Assembly: GCA_003994795.1 (NCBI GenBank)
Contig: AP018269.1
Coordinates: forward strand, 3,897,677 to 3,961,676
Origin: Cylindrospermum sp. NIES-4074
GTDB taxonomy: Bacteria; Cyanobacteriota; Cyanobacteriia; Cyanobacteriales; Nostocaceae
Length of the DNA stretch: 64,000 nt
Direction of reading: 5' to 3'
How positions within the stretch are numbered: the stretch's first letter is position 1; each line of letters begins with the position of its first letter. Shown piece by piece: positions 18,366 to 27,397 of the stretch. A program made the position numbers and the translations under genes. The notes below the pieces were generated by a model. That model was not told the DNA's origin. It made no database searches and saw only the letters and a program-made list of their open reading frames with translations.

Positions 18366-21300
18366 ATGAGCAATATTTCCCAGCGTGCGATCGCTTCCAG
18401 CGCGTCAGAGGCGATCGCCATTCCGGGTTATACAATTACTGAGGCTATCTATGTCAGTACGAGAACCATAGTTTTGCGTGCATACCAAGAGCAGACACAG
18501 ACCCCAGTTATCATTAAAATTCTTAACACAGCGTATCCCCAAATTCAAGATCTGATTTTGTTGAAAAATCAGTATGCGATCGCTAAACACCTCGACCACC
18601 CCAATATTGTTAAATGCTATGGTTTAGAGCCTTATGGTAATAGTTATGCCCTCATTTTAGAAGATTTTGGGGGCATCTCACTGAGTCAATATGCCAACTC
18701 ACATCCTTTGAGTTTAGAGGACTTTTTCGCCATTGCTATGGCAATTACGGATGCTGTAGAATGCCTCTATCAAAATAAGATTATTCACCTGGATATCAAG
18801 CCTAGTAATATTGTCATTAACCCCGGAACTCAACAAGTTAAACTGATAGATTTTAGTATTTCTTCCCTCTTATCTAAAGTAAATGCTGAAATTCAAAATC
18901 CCAATGTTTTGTCAGGGACACTTGCCTACATGTCTCCAGAACAAACAGGAAGAATGAATCGCGGAATTGACTATCGTACAGATTTATACTCTCTCGGCAT
19001 AACTTTTTATGAATTACTTACAGGCAAATTACCTTTTAATAGTAATAATCCCTTAGAGTTAGTACATTGCCACCTTGCTAAGGAACCTATAAGTCTAAAG
19101 GAAGTTAATCTCCAGATTCCCCAAACTCTGTCCGATATAATCATGAGATTAATGGCAAAAACGGCTGAAGAAAGATATCAAACAGCTAGAGGTATCAGAC
19201 ATGACTTAGAAATATGTCAGCAAATGTGGTTAAGTCAAGGTGAGATTGCAACCTTTGAATTGGGACAGAAAGATAAAAGCGATCGCTTCCTGATTCCCGA
19301 AAAACTTTATGGTAGAGAAACCGAAGTTACCACATTATTAAATGCATTTGAGCGTGTTAGTCATGGCAATGTAGAACTAATTTTAGTTGCTGGATTTTCT
19401 GGCATTGGTAAAACTACTGTAGTTAATGAAGTTCATAAACCAATTGTCAGACAAAAAGGTTATTTTATTTCTGGTAAATTTGACCAATTCCAAAGAGATA
19501 TTCCCTTTTCTGCCTTCCTCCAAGCCTTTGGCAGTCTTATGGGGCAATTATTAACAGAAAGCACATCTCAATTACTAGATTGGAAAACTAAGATTTTATT
19601 AGCATTGGGAGAACAAGGACAGGTGATGATTGATATCATCCCTGAATTAGAAAAGATTCTTGGAAAACAACCTGAAGTATCGGAACTTACAGGTAATGCT
19701 TCTCAAAATCGGTTTAATTTACTATTTGGTAACTTTATTAGAGTATTGGCAAGTAAGTCACATCCCCTAGTGATTTTTTTAGATGATTTACAATGGGCCG
19801 ACTCTGCATCTTTAAATTTAATTCAGTTATTAATGAGTCAAGCAGATGCACAATATCTGTTGTTAATTGGTGCATATCGGGATAATGAAGTCAGTCCTAT
19901 ACATCCTTTGATGATGACCTTAGATGACATCCGCAAAGCTAAAGCTATCATTAATCAAATTACTCTGAAACCGCTGGATGAGTTCCACCTTAATCATCTG
20001 ATAGCAGATACTCTGACTTGTCCAAAATCTAGTGCATTACCTTTGACAAAATTAGTGTTAACTAAAACTCAAGGTAATCCATTCTTTACTAATCAGTTAC
20101 TAAAATCTCTGCATGAAGATGGATTAATTACATTTGATTTTAATACTGGATGCTGGCAGCATGATATTACAAAATCACCATCTTTTGACCTAAATAATGA
20201 TGTAATGGAGTTTTTAGTAATTCAGTTGCAAAAATTGCCAGAGACTACCAGAAATACATTAAAGAAAGCAGCTTGTATTGGCAACGAATTTGATTTATAC
20301 ACCTTATCTATCGTTTGTGAAAAATCAGAATCAGAAACGGCGGCTAATTTGTGGGAAGCTTTGCAAGAAGGGCTAATTTTACCTAAAGATGAAGTTTATA
20401 AGTTCTATCAAAATCAGTCAGTCATTAGGGATGATGAACAATGGAAAACAGAAGATAAAGAACTTACCGTTAAGTATAAGTTTCTCCATGACCGAGTACA
20501 GCAAGCGGCTTATTCTCTAATTCCAGAAGCAGATAAACAAGTTACCCATTTGAAAATTGGTCAACTTTTATTGAACAACACACCTCAAGAAAAACAGGAA
20601 GAAATAATTTTTGATATTGTTAATCAATTGAATTACGGTGTGGAATTAATTAAAATTCAGGAAGAACTAGATGAAATAGCGCGGTTGAATTTAATTGCTG
20701 GACGTAAAGCAAAGAATTCTACTGCCTATGGAACAGCAATTAAATATTTTAGTTTAGCAATTGAAATCCTAGCAGAAGATTGTTGGCAAAGTCATTACTC
20801 TTTTACTTTGACCTTATATGAAGAAGCTTGTAATTCTGCCTATCTCTGTGGTGAATTTGAGCAGATGGAAGAATTTTCAGAAAAAATTATTCATTTTGGT
20901 AAAAATATTTTAGATAAAATCAGAGTTTATGAAATCAAAATCCAAGCTAATATTGTCCAGAACAAACTAACAGAAGCCTTAAAAATTGCTTTTTATGTTC
21001 TCGAATTAATCGATATTAAATTTCCAGAAGTACCAACTCAGTCAGATATTGAAAATTCATTTCAAGCAACAGCAGCAAAATTCCTGGATAAAAAAATTGC
21101 TGATTTAATCAATCTACCAGAAATGAGCGATCCCAAGATTTTAGCAGCCATGTACATTTTATCAAGTGTGTTGACTGCTGCTTATCTTGGATATCCCGAA
21201 TTTGTACCTTTGATCACTTTGAAAATGGTTGACTTATCCATTCAGTATGGAAATACAGTTATATCGGCTTATGGTTATTGTAATTATGGTCTTCTCTTAT

Positions 21301-23849
21301 GTGGTGTAGTAGGCGATATTAATACTGGTTATGAGTTTGCCCAATTGTCATTAAATGTATTATCCAAAGCCGATACAACTTCACTACAAGCTAAAATTTT
21401 AATTCCTTACTACAGCTTTATAGGGCATTGGAAAAATCATGCACGAAACTTTTTAAGGCCATTGCAAGAAGTTTATCAAATTGCCTTAGACACTGGTAAT
21501 TTAGAATTTGCTGGTTATGCATTAACTAATCACTCCTTTATTTCCTACTTAACAGGACAAGAATTAACAGAACTTGAGTGCGAGATGGCAGCATATTGTG
21601 AAATGCTCAATCGTCTTAAACAAAAATCAAGTCTTGTATACGTCCAAATCTGGCAGCAAACCGTTTTAAATCTAATGAATCAAAGCCCAGATGTTTGCTG
21701 TTTATCAGGTGAAGTTTATGATGAAAAAACTATGTTACCGATTCATCAACAAATCAATGATATATCAGCAATATATATGGTATATTTCAATAAATTCACC
21801 CTCAATTATTTATTTGGCAATTTCTCATCAGCTTTAAAATATTCAGTAGAAGCTGAAAAATATTTATCTGGCTTAATGGGTTCGTTAAGTGTACCTGCCT
21901 TTCATTTTTATGATTCCCTGGTGAGGTTGGCAGTATATTGTAATGTGGCATCTCTAGAAAAGAATCAAATTTTAGAAAAAGTCAATTTTAATCAAGATAA
22001 AATGCGAAGCTGGGCAAATTATGCGCCAATGAATTTTTTACATAAATACTATCTTGTTGAGGCAGAACAGCATCGAGTTAGAGGTGAAAGAATAGCAGCA
22101 ATGGACTATTATGATCAAGCTATTGCTCTTGCTAAAGAAAATAAGTACTTGCAAGAAGAAGCACTATCTAATGAATTAGCTGCTAAATTCTACCTGGCTT
22201 GGGGTAAAGAAAAAATTGCTCAAACTTATCTCATTGATGCTTACTGTGGTTATACTAATTGGGGAGCAAAAGCAAAAGTAGATGACTTGGAAAAATGCTA
22301 TCCTCAGTTACTTATACCAATTTTAAATCATAAACATATCAGCGTTACTCAAGGTGAATTAAATGAAATAACAACTAACTTAATAACTGATTCCAGCAGT
22401 ACAAATATCTCAGCTATCTTGGATTTAGAAACTGTTACCAAAGCTTCCATAGCTATTGCTTCTGAAATTCAGCCAGATAAATTACTACAAACCCTGATGC
22501 AGGTGATTTTAGAGAATGTAGGAGCCGAAACAGCTTCATTAATTCTACAACAAGAGGATGATTTAATTCTTACGGCTCAATCTGAAGATGCCCAAAAATT
22601 TGAACTGCAATCTACCTCAATTAACAATAGTCAAAAGATTCCAGCAAGCATCATTAATTATGTATCTAATACTCAAGAACACCTCCTAATTAATGACGCT
22701 ACTACTGAGAATAATTTTGCTGCTGATCCATATATTATTCAATATAAACCTAAATCTATATTATGTACCCCTATTCTGAATCAAGGTAAACTAATTGGTA
22801 TTCTTTATTTAGAAAATTCTCTCACTGTAGGGGCTTTTACTCCGGAGAGGTTGCAAATATTAAAACTCCTTTCTTCCCAAGCAGCTATTTCCCTAGAAAA
22901 TGCCCAACTTTATGCCAACTTAGAAGAGAAAGTGGCTAAGAGGACTCAGGAATTAAATGAAAAAAACCTGCGATTACAAGAAACTCTGGAGGAACTAAAA
23001 ATTACGCAAAGCCAACTTATTCAAACTGAAAAAATGTCTAGTCTAGGACAGATGGTTGCTGGTATTGCTCACGAAATTAATAATCCTGTAAGCTTTATCC
23101 ACGGCAACCTGACTCATATTGATAAGTATACCCAAGATTTACTAGCTTTCATTAAGCTGTACTATGAAATATATCCCAATACGGCACCAGAACTTGATGA
23201 GTTTATGGCAAATATTGACTTTGATTTCCTCAAAGAAGATATGCCTATAACTCTAGCATCCATGAAAAGTGGAACCCAGCGGATTCGGGAAATTGTGCTG
23301 ACGCTACGTAACTTCTCTCGGCTAGATGAGGCTGAGATGAAACCTGTAAATATTCATGAGGGAATTGATAGCACTCTGCTAATTTTACAAAGTCGTCTTC
23401 AAGTTAAACCGGGGTATCCAGACATTGAGGTTATAAAAGATTACGGTGATCTGCCTAATGTTGAATGTTATGCAGGGCAACTGAATCAGGTATTTATGAA
23501 TATCATCGTTAATGCTATTGATTCTCTAAATAAGTTCAACCAGGAAAGAACAGTAGCAGAAATGAGCAACAATCCCAGTAAAATTATTATTAGGACGCAC
23601 TTAATTAATCCTAATTGGGTAGCCATCTCTATTAAAGATAATGGTACAGGTATGAGCACCGTTGTTAAACAAAAGTTATTTGATCCTTTCTTCACTACTA
23701 AGCCTGTGGGAGGTGGCACTGGTTTAGGGTTATCAATTAGCTATCAAATTGTTGTGGATAAACATCACGGAAAGATAGAGTGTATATCTGAACCTGAAAA
23801 GGGGGCTGAGTTTGTGATTGAGATTCCTCTCAGACAACAGCATTTTTAG
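18366..23849 (+). CDS. Giant hybrid sensor: Ser/Thr kinase - AAA ATPase - GAF - histidine kinase (HstK-like)
   Basis: This 1827-residue cytoplasmic signalling protein belongs to the cyanobacterial HstK-type family, which joins Hanks-type and two-component kinases. Order of parts: Ser/Thr kinase about 19-285, with HLDIKPSN from residue 141 and DFS instead of DFG at 162-164; AAA/STAND-type ATPase from about 313 (LYGRETEV) with Walker A GFSGIGKTT at 343-351 and Walker-B-like VIFLDDLQWAD; a long alpha-helical region about 700-1340; a GAF domain about 1365-1510; a coiled coil; and a histidine kinase with H-box GIAHEINNP (His1569) and an ATPase domain with a GTGLGLSIS motif. The C-terminal kinase closely resembles that of the ethylene-receptor-like protein at 57-58.3 kb. 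No receiver is attached or adjacent. The DFS variant is seen in this family, so kinase activity should not be assumed lost. Confidence 0.92.
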   Translation: MSNISQRAIASSASEAIAIPGYTITEAIYVSTRTIVLRAYQEQTQTPVIIKILNTAYPQIQDLILLKNQYAIAKHLDHPNIVKCYGLEPYGNSYALILEDFGGISLSQYANSHPLSLEDFFAIAMAITDAVECLYQNKIIHLDIKPSNIVINPGTQQVKLIDFSISSLLSKVNAEIQNPNVLSGTLAYMSPEQTGRMNRGIDYRTDLYSLGITFYELLTGKLPFNSNNPLELVHCHLAKEPISLKEVNLQIPQTLSDIIMRLMAKTAEERYQTARGIRHDLEICQQMWLSQGEIATFELGQKDKSDRFLIPEKLYGRETEVTTLLNAFERVSHGNVELILVAGFSGIGKTTVVNEVHKPIVRQKGYFISGKFDQFQRDIPFSAFLQAFGSLMGQLLTESTSQLLDWKTKILLALGEQGQVMIDIIPELEKILGKQPEVSELTGNASQNRFNLLFGNFIRVLASKSHPLVIFLDDLQWADSASLNLIQLLMSQADAQYLLLIGAYRDNEVSPIHPLMMTLDDIRKAKAIINQITLKPLDEFHLNHLIADTLTCPKSSALPLTKLVLTKTQGNPFFTNQLLKSLHEDGLITFDFNTGCWQHDITKSPSFDLNNDVMEFLVIQLQKLPETTRNTLKKAACIGNEFDLYTLSIVCEKSESETAANLWEALQEGLILPKDEVYKFYQNQSVIRDDEQWKTEDKELTVKYKFLHDRVQQAAYSLIPEADKQVTHLKIGQLLLNNTPQEKQEEIIFDIVNQLNYGVELIKIQEELDEIARLNLIAGRKAKNSTAYGTAIKYFSLAIEILAEDCWQSHYSFTLTLYEEACNSAYLCGEFEQMEEFSEKIIHFGKNILDKIRVYEIKIQANIVQNKLTEALKIAFYVLELIDIKFPEVPTQSDIENSFQATAAKFLDKKIADLINLPEMSDPKILAAMYILSSVLTAAYLGYPEFVPLITLKMVDLSIQYGNTVISAYGYCNYGLLLCGVVGDINTGYEFAQLSLNVLSKADTTSLQAKILIPYYSFIGHWKNHARNFLRPLQEVYQIALDTGNLEFAGYALTNHSFISYLTGQELTELECEMAAYCEMLNRLKQKSSLVYVQIWQQTVLNLMNQSPDVCCLSGEVYDEKTMLPIHQQINDISAIYMVYFNKFTLNYLFGNFSSALKYSVEAEKYLSGLMGSLSVPAFHFYDSLVRLAVYCNVASLEKNQILEKVNFNQDKMRSWANYAPMNFLHKYYLVEAEQHRVRGERIAAMDYYDQAIALAKENKYLQEEALSNELAAKFYLAWGKEKIAQTYLIDAYCGYTNWGAKAKVDDLEKCYPQLLIPILNHKHISVTQGELNEITTNLITDSSSTNISAILDLETVTKASIAIASEIQPDKLLQTLMQVILENVGAETASLILQQEDDLILTAQSEDAQKFELQSTSINNSQKIPASIINYVSNTQEHLLINDATTENNFAADPYIIQYKPKSILCTPILNQGKLIGILYLENSLTVGAFTPERLQILKLLSSQAAISLENAQLYANLEEKVAKRTQELNEKNLRLQETLEELKITQSQLIQTEKMSSLGQMVAGIAHEINNPVSFIHGNLTHIDKYTQDLLAFIKLYYEIYPNTAPELDEFMANIDFDFLKEDMPITLASMKSGTQRIREIVLTLRNFSRLDEAEMKPVNIHEGIDSTLLILQSRLQVKPGYPDIEVIKDYGDLPNVECYAGQLNQVFMNIIVNAIDSLNKFNQERTVAEMSNNPSKIIIRTHLINPNWVAISIKDNGTGMSTVVKQKLFDPFFTTKPVGGGTGLGLSISYQIVVDKHHGKIECISEPEKGAEFVIEIPLRQQHF

Positions 23850-24045
23850 GTTTAGGGTAGGTATCTTTCCTAGATGCTGCGCTCTCTTCGTAGCTTTAGC
23901 GATACACGGAGCTAACCCACCATTAACCCTAGTGTGTTTTTTATAGTGCATAAATGATATTATGACCGCTGGAATACTTATGTTATGTCTAGTTTAAAGT
24001 TTTTGCCCCTTGACTAATAACTAATTACTATTTGGTATAAAATTC

Positions 24046-25188
24046 ATGGTACGAAAACTTCGCCGTCTTAGCAAAGCCATCAGGAAACCACATACAAAGG
24101 ATTTTTATCACCAACCAGGGGATTTGCCAGGGACTATCATCATTGATGAAAATGCTGAAGCTCCCATGATTTTTATAATTGACTATAACGAAACTAACTT
24201 TATCCGCCAACAAATAGAAGTACCAGAAGAGTGCCTTAACTATCTGGATGCAGAATCTGTTTCTTGGGTAGATGTGCTAGGTTTAGGTAATAAAGATATC
24301 TTACAAAGATTAGGTAAAGTTTTTGATTTACATCCTTTAGTTTTAGAAGATGTGGTCAATATGGCAGAGCGTCCCAAAATAGAAGATTTTGAAGACCAAT
24401 TACTAATTATTGCCCGCATGGTAATACCTAAAGAAAGAACCTGCGGTTTTTATAGTGAACAAGTAAGTTTAGTATTAGGAAAAAATTACTTGCTCACAGT
24501 TCAAGAAGAACCAGAGCATGATTGTTTTGAAGGAGTTAGGGCACGAATTGATAAAGGAAAAGGTATCATCCGCAAACAGGGGTCTGATTATTTAGCTTAT
24601 TCCCTGTTAGATGCAATTATTGATGGTTTTTTCCCTGTGCTGGAACTTTATGGGGAGCGTATTGAAGAGTTAGAGGAGGAAGTAATAGTCAAACCCACCC
24701 CGCAAACACTACAACAAATTCATCAAGTTAGGAGAGAATTATTGCAACTACGGCGCTCTATCTGGCCTCAAAGAGATGCGATTAATACCTTAATTCGGGA
24801 TGGTAACGAATTAATTAGCGATGAAGTGCGAATCTATCTGAGAGACTGTTATGACCATGCGGTGCAGGTGATGGACATGGTAGAAACATACCGAGAACTG
24901 GTATCTGGTCTAATGGATGTTTATCTTTCGGCAGTGAGTAATAAAATGAATGAAATTATGAAGCTGCTAACGGTGGTTTCGTCAATTTTTATTCCCCTAA
25001 CTTTTGTGGCTGGGATATATGGAATGAATTTTAATACGGAAAAATCACCATATAATATGCCAGAACTTAATTGGTATTGGGGTTATCCGCTTTGCTTGGC
25101 TTTTATGGGTGCAATTGGATTGGGATTGTTATTCTTTTTTTGGCGTCGGGGTTGGCTATCCAATTCGGCAACTATTAAGCAGGATTAA
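24046..25188 (+). CDS. corA: CorA-family magnesium/cobalt channel
   Basis: CorA is a pentameric inner-membrane channel for divalent cations, mainly Mg2+. The 380-residue product has a large acidic cytoplasmic domain and two C-terminal membrane helices. The selectivity motif YGMNF has Gly-Met-Asn at 326-328, directly after the first helix (VSSIFIPLTFVAGI), and the second helix runs about 345-365, ending in a basic tail. The long stalk segment with IEELEEEVI and LLQLRRSIWPQRD is typical. Start ATG at 24046. The 196 bases upstream contain repeat-like sequence but no recognised Mg2+ riboswitch. Confidence 0.95.
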   Translation: MVRKLRRLSKAIRKPHTKDFYHQPGDLPGTIIIDENAEAPMIFIIDYNETNFIRQQIEVPEECLNYLDAESVSWVDVLGLGNKDILQRLGKVFDLHPLVLEDVVNMAERPKIEDFEDQLLIIARMVIPKERTCGFYSEQVSLVLGKNYLLTVQEEPEHDCFEGVRARIDKGKGIIRKQGSDYLAYSLLDAIIDGFFPVLELYGERIEELEEEVIVKPTPQTLQQIHQVRRELLQLRRSIWPQRDAINTLIRDGNELISDEVRIYLRDCYDHAVQVMDMVETYRELVSGLMDVYLSAVSNKMNEIMKLLTVVSSIFIPLTFVAGIYGMNFNTEKSPYNMPELNWYWGYPLCLAFMGAIGLGLLFFFWRRGWLSNSATIKQD

Positions 25189-25257
25189 AAATTACAGATA
25201 GGCAACTATCAAAATATCAAAGGTTAGCACAAGAAGTTTATTCTGCAAGTTAAAGTT

Positions 25258-25962
25258 ATGCAAAATGGCGAGCAAAATCTAATAGTTTTGACGTTTTATT
25301 TCCTCGGTCTCACTTACACTTTTAATCGCATGGTTGAATCCATCGATGATAAAGTTAAATATGAGTTTAAGAAAGGAACTGTCGATGAGCAACTCAAAGA
25401 ACAAAATCTCCAAGACCAGATAGGGATTTCCTTTAAACTTGGCATTTCCAACACACTTGATGAACTGAAAGAACTTGCTATTAGTATTGAGAATAAATCT
25501 GACAATCTAGCTATATACGTTGATTGGGACAATAGCTCGATAGTCGGAGACTTGAGCAAGCAATCGCGCCGAGTGATTCGCAAATCACCCGATTTAACTC
25601 GTGACTTAGCTGTGCCCCAAAGTCCTAGTTTGATTGTCCCCAAGAATACACTTTCAGAGACGGTAACAGCTGAAGATGTTTTTCAGTTCGATAACACATC
25701 GGGGACATACAAAGTAAATAACCCCTTACTTGCTATCAGCAAGCTAGAGAAGGGCGGGCCTCCGCAAAAAAAGATGTACAGCGACTTTATGAGCGAAAAA
25801 CGCACTTTTGATTTTTCGCTACAACTCGTGCTGAGAATATCTGAATTACGTGTAGGTCTAGCACCGGGTGTGAATATCCCACCTATGTGCATTATCAATT
25901 GTCCTTTCTCAGTCAGGAAACTACCCTGGACTTATGCTTTACCTTGGAATAAAAAAAAGTAA
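25258..25962 (+). CDS. Unknown protein between corA and rnpB
   Basis: The product is 234 residues that I do not recognise. The first 18 residues after the start are hydrophobic (LIVLTFYFLGLTYTF), followed by a charged helical stretch rich in Glu and Lys (about 25-80) and a second half with an RVIRKSPDLTRDL basic patch, several Pro/Ser segments and a Cys near the C-terminus (PPMCIINCPF). One membrane anchor or an N-terminal helix is possible. The ATG at 25258 has weak AAGTTAAAG upstream; a later ATG at 25330 is an alternative. It begins 69 bases after corA on the same strand and ends about 45 bases before rnpB. Codon use does not look aberrant by eye. It is treated as a gene because the frame is long and unique on either strand. 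Confidence 0.65.
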   Translation: MQNGEQNLIVLTFYFLGLTYTFNRMVESIDDKVKYEFKKGTVDEQLKEQNLQDQIGISFKLGISNTLDELKELAISIENKSDNLAIYVDWDNSSIVGDLSKQSRRVIRKSPDLTRDLAVPQSPSLIVPKNTLSETVTAEDVFQFDNTSGTYKVNNPLLAISKLEKGGPPQKKMYSDFMSEKRTFDFSLQLVLRISELRVGLAPGVNIPPMCIINCPFSVRKLPWTYALPWNKKK

Positions 25963-26007
25963 ATCGGATTCAGACACACAACGCTATCGAAGATTACACT
26001 GGATTTA

Positions 26008-26379
26008 GGGAGAGAGTAGGCGTAGGCGGTTGCAGATCAGTTTTTAGACTGGTTTGAGGAAAGTCCGGGCTCCCGAAAGACCAGACTTGCTGGATAACGT
26101 CCAGTGCGTGCGAGCGTGAGGATAGTGCCACAGAAAGATACCGCCAAATTGAATGAATTCAATTTGGTAAGGGTGCAAAGGTGCGGTAAGAGCGCACCAG
26201 CAGCGTCGAGAGGCGTTGGCTCGGTAAACCCCGGTTGGGAGCAAGGCCAGAGGAACTACGGTTGGTCTTTTACCAGTTCCGTGAAAGGAGAGCCGCTAGA
26301 GGCGTTTGGTAACAAGCGTCCCAGATAGATAACTGCCCTCGCAAGAGAACAGAACCCGGCTTACTACCGACTCTTTCCT
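26008..26379 (+). ncRNA. rnpB: RNase P RNA (M1 RNA)
   Basis: This is the catalytic RNA of RNase P, which matures tRNA 5' ends. Recognised from conserved blocks: GAGGAAAGTCCGGGCTCCC near the start, the GAGGATAGTGCCACAGAAA block, GGTAAGGGTGCAAAGGTG and GGTAAGAGCGCACCAGC, GGTAAACCCC, and the 3' block GAACCCGGCTTACTACCGACTC that pairs with GAGAGAGTAGGCG at the 5' end. Ends are approximate to a few bases. The arm between the ATACCGCC and GGTAAGGGTG blocks (the P12 position) is a short A/T palindrome (AAATTGAATGAATTCAATTT). As I recall, heterocystous cyanobacteria usually carry STRR heptamers there. Confidence 0.96.
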
Positions 26380-26380
26380 T

Positions 26381-26421
26381 AAACGAACTGTGGAGGTTTT
26401 ATTTTCCATAGTTCGTTTTTT
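26381..26421 (+). terminator. Intrinsic terminator of rnpB
   Basis: AAACGAACTGTGGA pairs, with one mismatch, with TCCATAGTTCGTTT around a T-rich loop, followed by TTTT. It begins one or two bases after the mature RNA end. Confidence 0.9.
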
Positions 26422-26477
26422 CAGTTAGCACATAAGTACTAAATCTCATACAGCAATTTACAGATGAATAGACCACT

Positions 26478-26608
26478 GTAGAGATGTTATAGCAAAGTGC
26501 TTGATGCTTCGGCTGAAGTGCTGAGTATAAACCTAGTTGCTTCAAGGCTTTAAGGAATCAACACCGTCCTAACCACCGAGAAGGTTGCTATACATACAAC
26601 ATCTCTAC
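26478..26608. repeat. 28-bp palindromic repeat interrupted by the TA-flanked element
   Basis: Left part GTAGAGATGT (26478-26487) and right part ending AACATCTCTAC (26598-26608) are the two halves of one palindrome with copy C between them. Removing the insert and one TA gives 11-bp arms around a 6-base centre, exactly the size and form of the uninterrupted palindrome at 30292-30319. The 30 or so bases to the left of both palindromes are also alike (...CAGAYGAATAGAC...). Confidence 0.85.
26488..26592. mobile_element. TA-flanked MITE-like element, copy C (nested)
   Basis: TA at 26488-26489, TAGCAA from 26490, TTGCTA ending 26590, TA at 26591-26592; 101 bp between the TA pairs. The 3' part is nearly identical to copy A. 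The variable part holds CTTCGGCTGAAGTGCTGAG, also seen twice at 62.6 kb. Insertion inside another repeat makes this the clearest evidence that the family has moved. Confidence 0.85.
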
Positions 26609-26798
26609 ATGGGTTTGAATGAAGAGTATGTAGTTCGTTTAACTGAAAACTGCTGTAAGATGAAAGCTATTTTTTTCTTCAAGTAGCGATCGCCATTCCC
26701 TTTCTCACAAATCATTGCTACACTATCAAGTTCCTTCATGCAAACGTGATCAGCTGTCGCTCTTTTAAGAAAGCACATTAATGGCGGGCAAGATGCCC

Positions 26799-27173
26799 TC
26801 AAGCAGTTTGTTTTCGCAATAAGCTTTTCACGGTCTCAATTAATTCCTGGGGTTGAAATGGTTTGGAAATATAAGCATCAGCACCGTTTTTTAATCCCCA
26901 GTAGTGGTCGCTATTTAAAGACTTGCTCGAACACATAATTACTGGGATATCTTTTGTGCGTGGATCAGCCTTAAGTTGGCGACAAACCTCGTAGCCATTG
27001 AGTTGTGGGATGATAATGTCCAGGATGACAATATCAGGATGAGCATAATGAGCCTTGGATAAAGCCTCACGACCGTCTCCTGCATCTATGGTGGCAAATG
27101 CATTATCTGCAAGCAAGTCACAAATCATTTGCCGTTGTGTCCGACTATCTTCTACTACTAAAACTGTACTCAT
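26799..27173 (-). CDS. CheY-like single-domain response regulator (PilH/PatA-receiver type)
   Basis: The 124-residue product is a stand-alone receiver. The acidic pair is Glu8-Asp9 (VVEDS), the phosphoacceptor is Asp52 (VILDIIIPQ), and the conserved Lys is 104 (ISKPFQP). The layout, with PLNGYEVCRQLK-type sequence after the Asp, resembles PilH/CheY-type regulators used in cyanobacterial motility and phototaxis systems. A GTG start at 27188 would add five residues; the ATG at 27173 gives the standard MSTVLVVEDS. No kinase or chemotaxis gene is adjacent, and the neighbouring regulator gene is divergent, so its partner is unknown. Confidence 0.93.
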   Translation of the reverse strand: MSTVLVVEDSRTQRQMICDLLADNAFATIDAGDGREALSKAHYAHPDIVILDIIIPQLNGYEVCRQLKADPRTKDIPVIMCSSKSLNSDHYWGLKNGADAYISKPFQPQELIETVKSLLRKQTA

Positions 27174-27397
27174 ACCAATGAATAGCACCAGATTAACGCC
27201 TTGATCTTAGGATTGTGAGATCCGTTCGCGCATGAGGTAGGAGTCCTCAACTTCATAGGACTTTAGTCCTAGCTCAGGTGGGACTGTTTGCTCTTGTACT
27301 GGTACTGAGAAGCAGTTAAGCTTGGGGAGTATAGGTTGACCTCCATAACTCATGTGAGATTTTGAGGTGATCTCAATCCATCAAGCAGGTGAATCTC

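Noticed and set aside
26044-26328. ORFs of 66 (-) and 74 (+) codons
   Set aside because: They lie within the RNase P RNA gene, whose conserved blocks explain the sequence.
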